Below are positions 32,168 to 41,692 of a DNA stretch of 41,692 nt, piece after piece. The notes under the pieces were generated by a model, which did not search any database, was not told where the DNA came from, and saw nothing but the letters and a program-made list of their open reading frames with translations. The stretch lies in the NCBI GenBank assembly GCA_029821145.1, contig JALGTY010000002.1:1-41692 (forward strand). The letters are read 5' to 3'. Both the position numbers and the translations under genes were made by a program. Position 1 is the stretch's first letter; every line of letters starts with the position of its first letter. Origin of the DNA: Candidatus Zipacnadia bacterium. Its GTDB lineage: Bacteria > Armatimonadota > Zipacnadia > Zipacnadales > UBA11051.

Positions 32168-35100
32168 ATGCGTTGGTACGAATTGCTGATTGGCACACTT
32201 CTGTTGGCGTTTCTGGCGCTGTGTATCCCGGTGTTCGGTCAGGGGGATGAGATGATAGCGTACCAGCCCGACATCCTTGGTGTGAATCGCCTCTTCATGA
32301 TCGTGCTGAAGGTACCGACTGACGCGCCACAGATCAAGGTGACGGTGCCGGATGAAGTCGAGATGCTCGACCGCACACCACTTCCCACCAAACAGGACAT
32401 GCGCAAGTACTACTTCCGCAGCCTCACTCCGGCCAGGCAGACCGACATCGTCTTTGATCACCCAGCCGGCGAAATCACCATCTCTATAGAGATATGGTCA
32501 TTTGAGGACCTGCGGAGGTTTCGGGAGTTGAAGGGTGTGCAACTTCCGCGCCGCTGGCCGTTGGGTGAAGAGCTGCCCGAACTCAAGCAAGCCCAGACCA
32601 TCACTCCCGATGCTCTCAAAGAGTACATGAAGGGTCGTGGAGCGCCGGGCAAGAACTGGCTTAACTACACCGATGAAGAGATCTGGTCGGTGCAGCCGGA
32701 CAGTACCATTCGCCGTACTGGCTGGGTTAATCTGGAGAAGGGCTGTCCGGTTCACGGCAGAGAAATCTACCGCATCCGAGCCTACTATCCCTGGCACAAG
32801 GGCACTCCAATACCCGCCACGTGGAAAGTTCGCTGTCCGATCGGTGACGAAGAATATCCTTCCAACGATCTTGCCCATGATGATTTCACCAGCGGAGAGT
32901 TTCCTGATGACGGGATTACAAGCGGGTGCATACTCAAAGGCGAGGCATACCACTTTGTCGCTGAGCTCTGCCGGGAGTATTGCCGCAAGGCCTTGACGAT
33001 TGCCCCGGCTTGCGCTGATGGCTACTTGGCCACCGGTGATATAAAGTTCGTCCATAAGGCTCTGGTCATCCTCTGCCGTCTGGCGGAAGAGTATTCCTAC
33101 CTTGCCACCATGACTCATCACCGCTATATTGGTGAGATCTGGGCCAATGAGCGTTTTGTCGGCCCTCGTCGTTTTGCGGATGGGCCATTTCTCGCTGGCA
33201 GCGGCTTTACCGAGTATCACATCGCCCAGCCCGGGCCTCAATGGCGCAATGCCGAGGCCTATGACAAGATTTTCCCGGCCATTGACCAGGACGAGGAAAT
33301 CATTCCCTTCCTGCAGAGCAAGGGCTTCGACGTGAAAACTCATGAAGATGTGCGGCGCTTCATCGAGGACAACCTCTTCGCCGTGTGGATGCAGGGGGCG
33401 ATGGACGGGGCCACTTCCTCGAATGAGCCCTATGCCCAGCGCGGACTGGCGCGGATGGCGGAGTGTCTGAATTACAAGCGCGGCGACGAGTTCATGGACT
33501 GGCTTTACGATCACCCCCGCGGCAAGATGCGCTACTTTGTGACTAACACCTTCTTCCGCGACGGTGCTCCCTACGAATCCACCGGCGGCTACAATGGCAT
33601 GCATGTGACGGCCATTGGCCCCATCGTCGAGTCCATTGAACACCTACGCGAGATGCGCCCGGAAGTCTATCCGGACGATAAGTACCCCAATCTCAGCAAG
33701 AGCCGCCGCTACCACAGCATTTTTGACTTCTCCATGAATACTGTCAACATTGACCGCACCTATCCCAAGGTCGGTGACGGTGGCAGTTACCCACGATATG
33801 GTAAGCGGGGCAAAATACGCTGGCAAAATGGCGGCGTTGCGGCCTTTGAGCACGCCTACAAGATCTTCAAGGACCCTAAATTCGCGTGGGCGCTTGCGAA
33901 TCATACTGGCTGGCAGCCCTCCATGGAATTCCCTTACACCCGCGAGCAGATTGAAGCCGCTGCAGCGCAATGGCCTGACGAATTCAACGACCCAAGTTGC
34001 CTCCAGGACGGTTACGGTCTGGCGATGCTGCGTAGCGGTGAGGGTGACAACAAACGCGCGCTGTGGATGATGTACGGGCGGGCGCGCGGGCACACCCACG
34101 ATGATATCATGCAGATAGGGCTCGATGGCTACCAGTCCGAAATCCTGGGACACATGGGCTACCCGCGCAACTGGGGTTACTGGGAGCACTGCTGGATGAC
34201 GCAGATATTGGCCCGCCAGTTCCCCTACGTGCAAATGACCGCCACCTCCCAACTGTTCGCCGACGCCGGCCCGGTGCACGTCTGCGAGGCCTTGGCGCAC
34301 GGCTTCAGTGACAAGGTCAGCAGCGGCGAGGGCTATCAGGTCTCCGACGATAACTGGCAACGCCGGATGCTGGCCATTGTGGATGTATCTGACGACCAGT
34401 TCTACTGCGTGGATCTGTATCGCATTCACGGTGGCGAGGAGCACTGGTGGTCCTTCCACGCCCAGGAAGGCGACTTCACCACCGGCGGGATAGACCTGAC
34501 CAGGCAGGAGGGCGGCACCGTCGCCGGCCCCGAGGTGCCCTACGGTGACCCCGAGTGGCTCAAGGCTAACGGCTGTTCTCTGCACTCTACTTATGGCTGG
34601 CGCGGCCTGATGTTTGGCTTCGCACATCTGTACAATGTGCAGCGCGGGAAGTCTGAGGGGCCGTGGTGGGCTGACTGGGCGCTGGAGAATGCCGACGGCC
34701 TGCACTTTCGCATGACCGTCCCGCAGGCCGAGGGTATGGAGGCGATTGTCGCTGACGGGACCTCTCCAGCCGGTGGCGATCCATACGAAATGAAATGGAT
34801 TCTGCTGCACAAACAAGCTGAGGCACCCACCAGGACCCAGGTTATGAATGTTATGGAGCTCTACAACGGCGCGCCGGTCATCAAGTCGGTACGGCCCCTG
34901 GAAGTTTCCGGAGGCGATGAAGCCGGCTTTGAGGCTTACGGGTGCGTCGTCGAACTGACCAACGGTCGCACCGATACCATCTTCGCAGCCGCCGACCCGG
35001 ATACTGCGCACACGGCGGCGGGCGGCTTTGGGTTCGCCGGCCGCTTCGGCCTGCATTCCGAGCAAGACGGCGTGACGACCTCCCTGGTACTGGTCGGCGG

Positions 35101-35893
35101 TACCAGGCTCACGAAAAACGGAATTGGTATCACCCAGGAAACCGGCGAGTACCGTGGCGGAATCACCAAGGTGAATAGAGAGACGGAGACTATTACGGTG
35201 TCGCCTGCGCCCCAGAACCCGGCCGCCATGGTCGGCAACTACATCTACATAACCAACCCGGTGCGCCGCATCGCCTATAAGGTGCTCGAAGCGAAGGAAG
35301 TGGCCGACGGGGCAGAGTTGCGCCTGGAGTTCGACTCGCGCATCGGCACCGGCAAAGCGACCGGTATTGACGGGCCCAAGGTGCTCACCCCGACACCGTT
35401 CCACCTGAGCCGCTACCGGTATTATCATGGTGCACGCATCGTGAACGCCGACGGCACTGCCGAGTATCAGTTGGCCGGCGTGCAGAGCGCCAGGTTCGCC
35501 CTGATTGATGCCGGCGTGCATCCGGACCTCGATGCCGCTACATTGGAAACCGAATTCCCGGCGGACACCTGGTTCGATATCTATGACTACGGGGTCGGCG
35601 ATGAAGTGGTCTGGCCGCAGAGTGGTCTGGCCGCAGACGGTGAGCGTCACCGAAGTCGGGCCGGCGGCCTACCAAGTCACAGCCACGGACAAGTTCACTC
35701 TCAGTCTGCCGAAGAATGTCAAGGCCGGATTGGCGAGCCATTAGGCCTGCCCGCCAATCTGGCAAACGATGGGCCGCCCGCCGCTTCAGTCTGTGCAATA
35801 TCATCACAATTTTGGATGCTGCCCGGTTGCAGAAACATATTGACAGGGCGGCCGGCACAGGATACCATTCATTGGGTAGCTAACTTATATTAG
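32168..35893 (+). CDS. Heparinase II/III-like secreted protein, paralog A (C-terminus frameshifted)
   Basis: Signal peptide [95 protein letters not shown]. The ORF reads out of the conserved C-terminus after 35620; without the 16-bp duplication the CDS would end at 35744. Confidence 0.75.
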   Translation: MRWYELLIGTLLLAFLALCIPVFGQGDEMIAYQPDILGVNRLFMIVLKVPTDAPQIKVTVPDEVEMLDRTPLPTKQDMRKYYFRSLTPARQTDIVFDHPAGEITISIEIWSFEDLRRFRELKGVQLPRRWPLGEELPELKQAQTITPDALKEYMKGRGAPGKNWLNYTDEEIWSVQPDSTIRRTGWVNLEKGCPVHGREIYRIRAYYPWHKGTPIPATWKVRCPIGDEEYPSNDLAHDDFTSGEFPDDGITSGCILKGEAYHFVAELCREYCRKALTIAPACADGYLATGDIKFVHKALVILCRLAEEYSYLATMTHHRYIGEIWANERFVGPRRFADGPFLAGSGFTEYHIAQPGPQWRNAEAYDKIFPAIDQDEEIIPFLQSKGFDVKTHEDVRRFIEDNLFAVWMQGAMDGATSSNEPYAQRGLARMAECLNYKRGDEFMDWLYDHPRGKMRYFVTNTFFRDGAPYESTGGYNGMHVTAIGPIVESIEHLREMRPEVYPDDKYPNLSKSRRYHSIFDFSMNTVNIDRTYPKVGDGGSYPRYGKRGKIRWQNGGVAAFEHAYKIFKDPKFAWALANHTGWQPSMEFPYTREQIEAAAAQWPDEFNDPSCLQDGYGLAMLRSGEGDNKRALWMMYGRARGHTHDDIMQIGLDGYQSEILGHMGYPRNWGYWEHCWMTQILARQFPYVQMTATSQLFADAGPVHVCEALAHGFSDKVSSGEGYQVSDDNWQRRMLAIVDVSDDQFYCVDLYRIHGGEEHWWSFHAQEGDFTTGGIDLTRQEGGTVAGPEVPYGDPEWLKANGCSLHSTYGWRGLMFGFAHLYNVQRGKSEGPWWADWALENADGLHFRMTVPQAEGMEAIVADGTSPAGGDPYEMKWILLHKQAEAPTRTQVMNVMELYNGAPVIKSVRPLEVSGGDEAGFEAYGCVVELTNGRTDTIFAAADPDTAHTAAGGFGFAGRFGLHSEQDGVTTSLVLVGGTRLTKNGIGITQETGEYRGGITKVNRETETITVSPAPQNPAAMVGNYIYITNPVRRIAYKVLEAKEVADGAELRLEFDSRIGTGKATGIDGPKVLTPTPFHLSRYRYYHGARIVNADGTAEYQLAGVQSARFALIDAGVHPDLDAATLETEFPADTWFDIYDYGVGDEVVWPQSGLAADGERHRSRAGGLPSHSHGQVHSQSAEECQGRIGEPLGLPANLANDGPPAASVCAISSQFWMLPGCRNILTGRPAQDTIHWVANLY
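35605..35636 (+). repeat. Perfect 16-bp tandem duplication
   Basis: AGTGGTCTGGCCGCAG x2 (35605-35620, 35621-35636), inside paralog A. Confidence 0.97.
35840..35868 (+). promoter_or_regulatory. Possible promoter upstream of prepilin-like gene 1
   Basis: TTGACA (35840-35845), 17-nt spacer, TACCAT (35863-35868). Confidence 0.4.
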
Positions 35894-35903
35894 AGGAGGT
35901 ATT

Positions 35904-36518
35904 GTGATGCGAAAGGGATTCACGCTTATTGAACTATTGGTGGTGATCGCAATCATCGCGATCCTGGCGGCGATACTGTTTCCGGTATTCGCCCGCGCTC
36001 GCGAGAAGGCGCGCCAGACTTCGTGCCTCAACAATCTTAAGCAGATCGCGCTGGGTCTGCACATGTATTTCCAGGACTATGACGAGCGCACGCCGTCCTA
36101 CCGCCACGAACTACCGGGCAACACGGGCATCAAGTGGCAGCATATGATCCTGCCCTATGTGAAGAACGCCCAGCTATACCTGTGCCCGAGTGGTGACCGG
36201 ACCTATGGCAGCGGGACCGTTGCGACTTCGCACTACGGCTGGAACTACTATTACCTGTTTTTTATAGCGATCGCCGAGATCACCAGGCCCGCCGAAACCA
36301 TCATGGTTGCCGAAAAACAGGCGGGGGGCTGGGGTGGGGTCGTCTATCCGCCGAGAAGCGCCTCTTGGAAAACGACCTACGTGGACGTTAACAACCGCCC
36401 CAGCATCCACAACCAGGGGTCCAACTTCGCCTTTTGCGACGGGCATGCCAAGTGGATGCGGGACAGCGAGTCCAGCGAACTCTCCTCCAACGCCAAGTAT
36501 TGGGTGGCCAGGAGGTAG
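35904..36518 (+). CDS. Prepilin-like protein 1 (N-methylation motif, C-terminal H-X9-DG)
   Basis: [54 protein letters not shown]...[29 protein letters not shown] at 35904 or ATG at 35907. Confidence 0.92.
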   Translation: MMRKGFTLIELLVVIAIIAILAAILFPVFARAREKARQTSCLNNLKQIALGLHMYFQDYDERTPSYRHELPGNTGIKWQHMILPYVKNAQLYLCPSGDRTYGSGTVATSHYGWNYYYLFFIAIAEITRPAETIMVAEKQAGGWGGVVYPPRSASWKTTYVDVNNRPSIHNQGSNFAFCDGHAKWMRDSESSELSSNAKYWVARR

Positions 36519-36681
36519 AAGCTGGCGGGCATGCGTTGGAGCCTGGCCGGAGCCGCCGCCATCTTGTGGCCTTGCGTACCTTGGCGATCAACCGGCGCTG
36601 GCGCCACTTCCGGTTCCACCACCTCCCAAGCGGGGGGTAATATGTTGTTAGCTGATTAATCTGAACCAGAGAGAGGGTGTT

Positions 36682-37254
36682 GTGATGCGAAAGGGGTTCA
36701 CACTTATTGAACTGTTGGTGGTGATCGCAATCATTGCGATCCTGGCGGCGATACTCTTTCCGGTTTTTGCCAGGGCCCGTGAGAAGGCACGGCAGAGCTC
36801 GTGTCTGAGCAATGTCAAGCAGATCGCCCTGGGAGTACTGATGTACGCACAGGACTATGACGAGCGACTGCTTGCTTACCGGAGCGAGACGGTGAAGATC
36901 AGTTGGGTAACACTGATTGACCCCTACGTCAAGAACTCGCAGGTCTGGTACTGCCCCTCCTACGGCAACGTCGGCGTCGGCTACGGATGGAACTACGAGT
37001 TCATCGTCTGGCATAAACTCGCCGAGTTTGGCCGGCCCTCAGAGACCATGATGTTCGGCGACTCCGGGGGCCACGTCCTTTATCGCCCGGGACGCTACGG
37101 CTACGCCCCCAACCCTAGCGACATTTACTGGCAGTACAACATGCTGGGAGTGCGACACAACGGCGGCGGCAACCTCGGCTTTGTGGATGGGCACGCCAAG
37201 TGGTACCACGAAAACCAATACATGTACAGCCATGATCTGTGGTCGCGCCACTGA
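36682..37254 (+). CDS. Prepilin-like protein 2 (N-methylation motif, H-X9-DG)
   Basis: [60 protein letters not shown]...[18 protein letters not shown]. Confidence 0.92.
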   Translation: MMRKGFTLIELLVVIAIIAILAAILFPVFARAREKARQSSCLSNVKQIALGVLMYAQDYDERLLAYRSETVKISWVTLIDPYVKNSQVWYCPSYGNVGVGYGWNYEFIVWHKLAEFGRPSETMMFGDSGGHVLYRPGRYGYAPNPSDIYWQYNMLGVRHNGGGNLGFVDGHAKWYHENQYMYSHDLWSRH

Positions 37255-37303
37255 GGCCGCCGAAGTCTCCTCCAATGCCAGGTATTGGACGTCCAGGCGG
37301 TAG
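37253..37303 (+). pseudogene. Remnant of a prepilin-like C-terminus, out of frame after gene 2
   Basis: GAG GCC GCC GAA GTC TCC TCC AAT GCC AGG TAT TGG ACG TCC AGG CGG TAG = [16 protein letters not shown], matching gene 1 [13 protein letters not shown] and gene 3 [13 protein letters not shown]. Confidence 0.8.
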
Positions 37304-37361
37304 AAGCTGGCCGGACAGGATAGTATTCATTGGGTAACTAGCTTACGCTGGGGGAGGTACT

Positions 37362-38012
37362 GTGATGCGCAAGGGATTCACGCTTATCGAACTGCTGGTG
37401 GTGATCGCCATTATCGCGATTCTGGCGGCGATACTGTTCCCGGTATTCGCCCGCGCTCGCGAGAAGGCGCGGCAGACGACTTGTCTGAGCAACGTCAAGG
37501 AGATAGCGCTGGGTTGCCACATGTACGTCCAGGATTATGATGAGCGGTTGCCAGGATATAGGCATGAGCGCCCCGGCAACACTAACATCAAGTGGGCGCA
37601 TATGGTTTCGCCCTATATAGCTTCGTATGCTACTGACGCGTACATGCGACCGAGCGGTAGCGTCCACATATGGGTCTGCCCCAGCGGCGACCGTCACACT
37701 TCCAGCGGCAGAGTTGCGGCCAGTCACTACGGCTGGAACTACGTGTATGTGAATTGGATTGCGGTCGCAGAAATCACCAACCCAAGTGAGACCATCATGA
37801 TCGGCGAATGCTACGCCGTGGATAGGGGCGCGGGAGTTGTCTATGCACCGTATAGGGCCTCGTTTCTAACCCTCGCGGAGACTTACAACCGCCCCCGCAT
37901 TCACAACCAGGGGTCCAACTACGCCTTCTGCGACGGACATGCCAAGTGGATGTCAGCCAGCGAGGCCGTCTCACTGGCCGCCAACGACAAATACTGGAGG
38001 GCCAAGCGGTAG
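37362..38012 (+). CDS. Prepilin-like protein 3 (N-methylation motif, H-X9-DG)
   Basis: [60 protein letters not shown]...[17 protein letters not shown]. Confidence 0.92.
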   Translation: MMRKGFTLIELLVVIAIIAILAAILFPVFARAREKARQTTCLSNVKEIALGCHMYVQDYDERLPGYRHERPGNTNIKWAHMVSPYIASYATDAYMRPSGSVHIWVCPSGDRHTSSGRVAASHYGWNYVYVNWIAVAEITNPSETIMIGECYAVDRGAGVVYAPYRASFLTLAETYNRPRIHNQGSNYAFCDGHAKWMSASEAVSLAANDKYWRAKR

Positions 38013-38130
38013 AAGCTGGCCTGGGTTGCGGCCATCACGTTATCAGGGGCACAGTACAGAGGCCGGCCACGTCAGGCGCTTGCCCTGTTCACTGAAGCAA
38101 CTTGCATAAAGTCAAAGCTGGGGTGAGGCC

Positions 38131-41100
38131 ATGACCTGGGCGCGACTTGCTTGTGTTGCTGCTATGGTTTGTGCGGCCGCCGCATTCCCCGTCCACGCAG
38201 ACACCAACGACCCCGTTGCCTATCAACCGGATATCATTGGCGTTGGCCGGCTCTTCCTGATTGCACTGCGGGTCCCCCAGGACGCGCCGGAATTAGCGGT
38301 AAAGGTACCTGAATGTGTCCGGCTTCTCGACCGTACCCCCTTGCCGGCCAGGTCCGACTTGCGCAAGTACTACTTCCGCAGCCTCGTTCCGACCCAGCAG
38401 GCCGACATCGTCTTTGGTCACCCCGACGGCCCTATCACGACCTCCCTCGAGATCTGGTCCTTCGAGCAGTTGCGCGAGTTCCGCGAGCTGAAGGGCAAGC
38501 AACTGCCTCGCCGCTGGCCCCTGGGTGAGACGCTGCCCGAGCTGAAGCAGACCCAGACCATCACCAGCGAGGCGGTCAAGCAGGCCAAGCAGGGCCAGGA
38601 GGTGGACCTGAAGTGGGTGGACATGAGTGATGACGAGATCTGGGCCCTGCAGCCTGATTCCACCATCCCCAGGTTTCACTATGTCAACATCCGTCATGGC
38701 TGCCCAATTCATGGTAAAGAGATCTATTCGGTAAAGGCATGGTACCCGTGGATCAAAGACTCCAGTCTGCCGTTCAGTTGGAAGATCCAGTGCCCCATCG
38801 GCAAGGAGATCTACCCCAGCAACGATTTCGCCAACGATGATTTCACCAGTGGCGAATTCCCCGACGACGGCATCGGCGGCGGATACGTGGCTCCAGACGG
38901 CAAGCATTACGGCTTCATTGCTGACCTCTGTCAGGCGTATTGTCACAGGATGCTCAGTGTCGCCCCGCAGTGTGCCGATGCCTACCTGGCCACCGACGAT
39001 ATGCGCTACGTTCATAAAGCGCTGGTGGCAATGAGCCGGCTGGCCGTTGAGTATGCCTACCTCGCGACCATGACGCACCACCGCCACCGCAACAAGGCCG
39101 AGCAGGTCGAGCGACTTGGCCAGAGCCTTTTCAGCGACGGCCCCTTCCTCAGAAACAGCGGCTTCACCATGTATCGCATTGCCCAGCCTGGCTACCAGAT
39201 GAGCCACGCAGTGGCTTATAAAAAGATATTCCCCGCCATACAGCAGGATCAGGAAATCATGCCTTTCCTGCACTCCAAGGGCTTCACCGAGATTGAGAAC
39301 CATGAAGACTTGCGACGCTTTCTCGAGGAGAACTTGTTTGCTGTGTGGATGCAGGGCGCGATGGACGGAGCGACCTCCTCAAACGAGCCGCGTTCGCAGA
39401 TGGGTCTGGTACGGATGGCCGAGTGCCTCAACTACCAGCGCGGCAACGAGTTCATGGACTGGCTCTACGACCATCCGCGCGGCAAAATGCGCTACTTCGT
39501 GACCAATACCTTCTTCCGCGATGGCGCACCGTACGAGGCCACCGGCCACTACAACGGCGTACATGTGTGCACTATGACACCGATTGTTGAAGGTGTCGAA
39601 CACCTCCGCTCAATGCGCCCGCAGGTCTATCCGGAAGATAAGTACCCCAATCTCAGCAAGAGCCGGCGCTACCATAGTGTCTTTGATTTCTGCATGAACA
39701 CCGTCACCATAGACCGGGCCTATCCGAAACTCGGCGATGATACGGCGGGACGAGGTTACGATCGCGCCTATCCGTATTACCATAAGATGCCCCGGCGGAC
39801 ATGGCAAACGGGCGGTGCAGCCGCCTTCGAGCACGCCTACCAGATCTTCAAAGACCCGAAGTTCGCATGGGCACTGGTCAATGCGCCGGGCTGGCAGCCC
39901 TCCACGGACTTTCCCTACACGCGGCAGCAGATTGAGGCGGAAGCTGCCAAATGGCCGGATGACTGGAATGACAGGAGCTCCCTGCAGGACGGCTACGGCC
40001 TGGCCATGCTGCGCAGCGGCAAAGGTGACGCCAAGCGCGCCCTGTGGATGATGTACGGCCAATATCGCAACCATCGGCACAATGACATCATGCACATAGG
40101 GCTTGACGCCGAGCAGAGCGAGATACTGGGGCAGCTCGGCTATCCTCGCGGCGGCGACTGGACGTACTGCTGGATCACACACAATCTTGCCCGCCAGATC
40201 CCTTACGTCGGCCTGACGGCCACCAACCAGTTGTTTGTGGACGAGGGCCCGGTGCATGTCACCGAAGCCTTCGCCCGAGGCTACGAGGACGCAGTGAGCC
40301 CTGGACAGGGCTACCAGCTACTGCCCGATGACTGGCAGCGGCGCATGTTGGCGGTAATTGATGTATCGGATACTGAGTCCTACTACCTGGATTTCTACCG
40401 GATCTCCGGCGGCAAAGATCACTGGTGGAGCTTTCACTGCCAGGAGGGAGAATTCGTTACCCAGGGACTGAAGCTGGAGAAGCAGCAGGGCGGCACCCTG
40501 GCCGGCCCCGACATCGCGTATGGCCAGAACCTATGGGAGTCCGAGCCGCCGGTGCGCCCGTGGATAATCCGCCAGCCCGAGATGTACGGCTTCGTTCACC
40601 TCTACAACGTCGAGCGTGACCGCGCGCCTGAGCCAGGATGGTCAGCCGACTGGGCGCTGAAGAACTCCGACGGTCTGCATTTCCGCATGACCGTCCCGCA
40701 GGCCAATATCAACGAAGTAGCCATCTGTGACGGCAAATCACCCACGGGCGGATCGCCCTATGAGATGAAGTGGGTGCTGATGCACAACCAGCAGGAGACG
40801 CCCGCCCGCACCCAGATCGTCAATGTCATGGAACTGTATCGGGAGCAGCCGGTGGTCAAGTCGGTCCGCGCTCTGGAGGTATCGGGTGAGGACGAGGCCG
40901 GCTTCGAGGCCTATGGGTGCGTGGTGGAGTTGAGCAATGGCCGCACCGACACCATCTTCGCAGCCGCCGACCCGGGTACTGTGCACACGGCGGCGGGCGG
41001 CTTTGAGTTTGCCGGCCGTTTTGGCCTCTACTCCGAGCAGGACGGCGAGCCGGCTCAGGTGGTGCTGGTGGGCGGCACGCGTCTCACCAAGAACGGGCGT

Positions 41101-41692
41101 GGGGTCGTGACCGATGCGGGACAATACCAGGCAATGATCACCAGTGTGGACCGGGTCGCCGAGACCATCACCGTCTCGCCTCCCTTCGAACATCCGGAGC
41201 GACTGCTCGGTAAGTACATACATATCTTCAATCCGGTGCGGCGCGTTGCCTACCAGGTTCTTGAGGCGGAGACCACAGCAGCCGGCACCAAGCTACGTCT
41301 GGATCTCGATTCGCGGATCGGGACGGGCCAGGTCACCGGCCACAGCGATTACAAGGTCGAGACGAACACTCCCTTCGTTCTCAACCACTACCGCTATTAC
41401 GACGGCGCCCGCCTGGTCAACGCCGAGCGCACCGCAGATTACCGCATCATAGACGTGCGCGGAGGAGCGCTCATTGATTCACAAGCGCACCCGGAATGCC
41501 CACCCGAGAAGCTACAGGCCGAGTTCCCGGTGGGCTCCTGGTTTGAAGTGTATGATTATGGCGTGGGAGATGAGGTCTTCTGGCCGCAGGCCGTCAGTGT
41601 CACCGAGGTCGGGCCGGCGGCTTACAAGGTCACAGCGACAGCCAAAGTTGCCCTCAGCTTGCCGAGTAATACCGCGGCGAGATTGGCGAGCC
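38131..41692 (+). CDS. Heparinase II/III-like secreted protein, paralog B (runs off window end)
   Basis: MTWARLACVAAMVCAAAAFPVHADTNDPVAYQPDIIGVGRLFLIALRVPQ..., open to 41692; [50 protein letters not shown]. Not in the ORF track because it has no stop inside the window. Confidence 0.75.
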   Translation, partial: MTWARLACVAAMVCAAAAFPVHADTNDPVAYQPDIIGVGRLFLIALRVPQDAPELAVKVPECVRLLDRTPLPARSDLRKYYFRSLVPTQQADIVFGHPDGPITTSLEIWSFEQLREFRELKGKQLPRRWPLGETLPELKQTQTITSEAVKQAKQGQEVDLKWVDMSDDEIWALQPDSTIPRFHYVNIRHGCPIHGKEIYSVKAWYPWIKDSSLPFSWKIQCPIGKEIYPSNDFANDDFTSGEFPDDGIGGGYVAPDGKHYGFIADLCQAYCHRMLSVAPQCADAYLATDDMRYVHKALVAMSRLAVEYAYLATMTHHRHRNKAEQVERLGQSLFSDGPFLRNSGFTMYRIAQPGYQMSHAVAYKKIFPAIQQDQEIMPFLHSKGFTEIENHEDLRRFLEENLFAVWMQGAMDGATSSNEPRSQMGLVRMAECLNYQRGNEFMDWLYDHPRGKMRYFVTNTFFRDGAPYEATGHYNGVHVCTMTPIVEGVEHLRSMRPQVYPEDKYPNLSKSRRYHSVFDFCMNTVTIDRAYPKLGDDTAGRGYDRAYPYYHKMPRRTWQTGGAAAFEHAYQIFKDPKFAWALVNAPGWQPSTDFPYTRQQIEAEAAKWPDDWNDRSSLQDGYGLAMLRSGKGDAKRALWMMYGQYRNHRHNDIMHIGLDAEQSEILGQLGYPRGGDWTYCWITHNLARQIPYVGLTATNQLFVDEGPVHVTEAFARGYEDAVSPGQGYQLLPDDWQRRMLAVIDVSDTESYYLDFYRISGGKDHWWSFHCQEGEFVTQGLKLEKQQGGTLAGPDIAYGQNLWESEPPVRPWIIRQPEMYGFVHLYNVERDRAPEPGWSADWALKNSDGLHFRMTVPQANINEVAICDGKSPTGGSPYEMKWVLMHNQQETPARTQIVNVMELYREQPVVKSVRALEVSGEDEAGFEAYGCVVELSNGRTDTIFAAADPGTVHTAAGGFEFAGRFGLYSEQDGEPAQVVLVGGTRLTKNGRGVVTDAGQYQAMITSVDRVAETITVSPPFEHPERLLGKYIHIFNPVRRVAYQVLEAETTAAGTKLRLDLDSRIGTGQVTGHSDYKVETNTPFVLNHYRYYDGARLVNAERTADYRIIDVRGGALIDSQAHPECPPEKLQAEFPVGSWFEVYDYGVGDEVFWPQAVSVTEVGPAAYKVTATAKVALSLPSNTAARLAS

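Noticed and set aside
33644-35650. 668-aa minus-strand ORF (and 32498..33643, 381 aa) opposite heparinase-like paralog A
   Set aside because: Long antisense ORFs in GC-rich DNA; no recognisable motifs, while the plus strand has a signal peptide and a paralog with synonymous-type changes.
38293-39303. 336-aa minus-strand ORF over paralog B
   Set aside because: Antisense to paralog B; no supporting motifs.

Overview
The window has two parts. From 1 to about 30 kb every supported gene is on the minus strand, and the genes are conserved bacterial housekeeping loci: rpoB-rpoC-rpsL-rpsG-fusA-tuf, a translin-family gene, a four-subunit 2-oxoacid:ferredoxin oxidoreductase, recN, nadK, a TPR protein, dxs, xseB/xseA, nusB, a small DUF2273-like membrane protein, accC, a pseudopilin-like gene, accB, efp and a transaldolase-family gene. 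From about 30.3 kb to the end every gene is on the plus strand. This part is an accessory locus: a GATase-like/polysaccharide-deacetylase-like protein, two ~1,200-aa heparinase II/III-like paralogs, and between them three tandem prepilin-like genes with N-terminal GFTLIELL and C-terminal H-X9-DG motifs. The '[13 protein letters not shown]' prepilin style suggests an Armatimonadota-like or Planctomycetota-like bacterium; this is inference only. Main observations: (1) AccB has EALRN where the biotinylated EAMK(M) motif belongs, so the biotin-accepting lysine is Arg; (2) heparinase-like paralog A carries a perfect 16-bp tandem duplication that frameshifts its C-terminus, and paralog B shows the ancestral frame; (3) the tuf reading frame lacks the EF-Tu N-terminus, any normal start codon and the domain I/II linker; (4) rpsL has a perfect-consensus promoter and a ~300-nt leader with three inverted repeats; (5) RpoB has a Zn-ribbon-like insertion and RpoC a highly acidic insertion; (6) the pilin/lyase locus shows duplication scars. 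No tRNA, rRNA, CRISPR array or transposase was found. No database searches were run; all family calls are from reading motifs.
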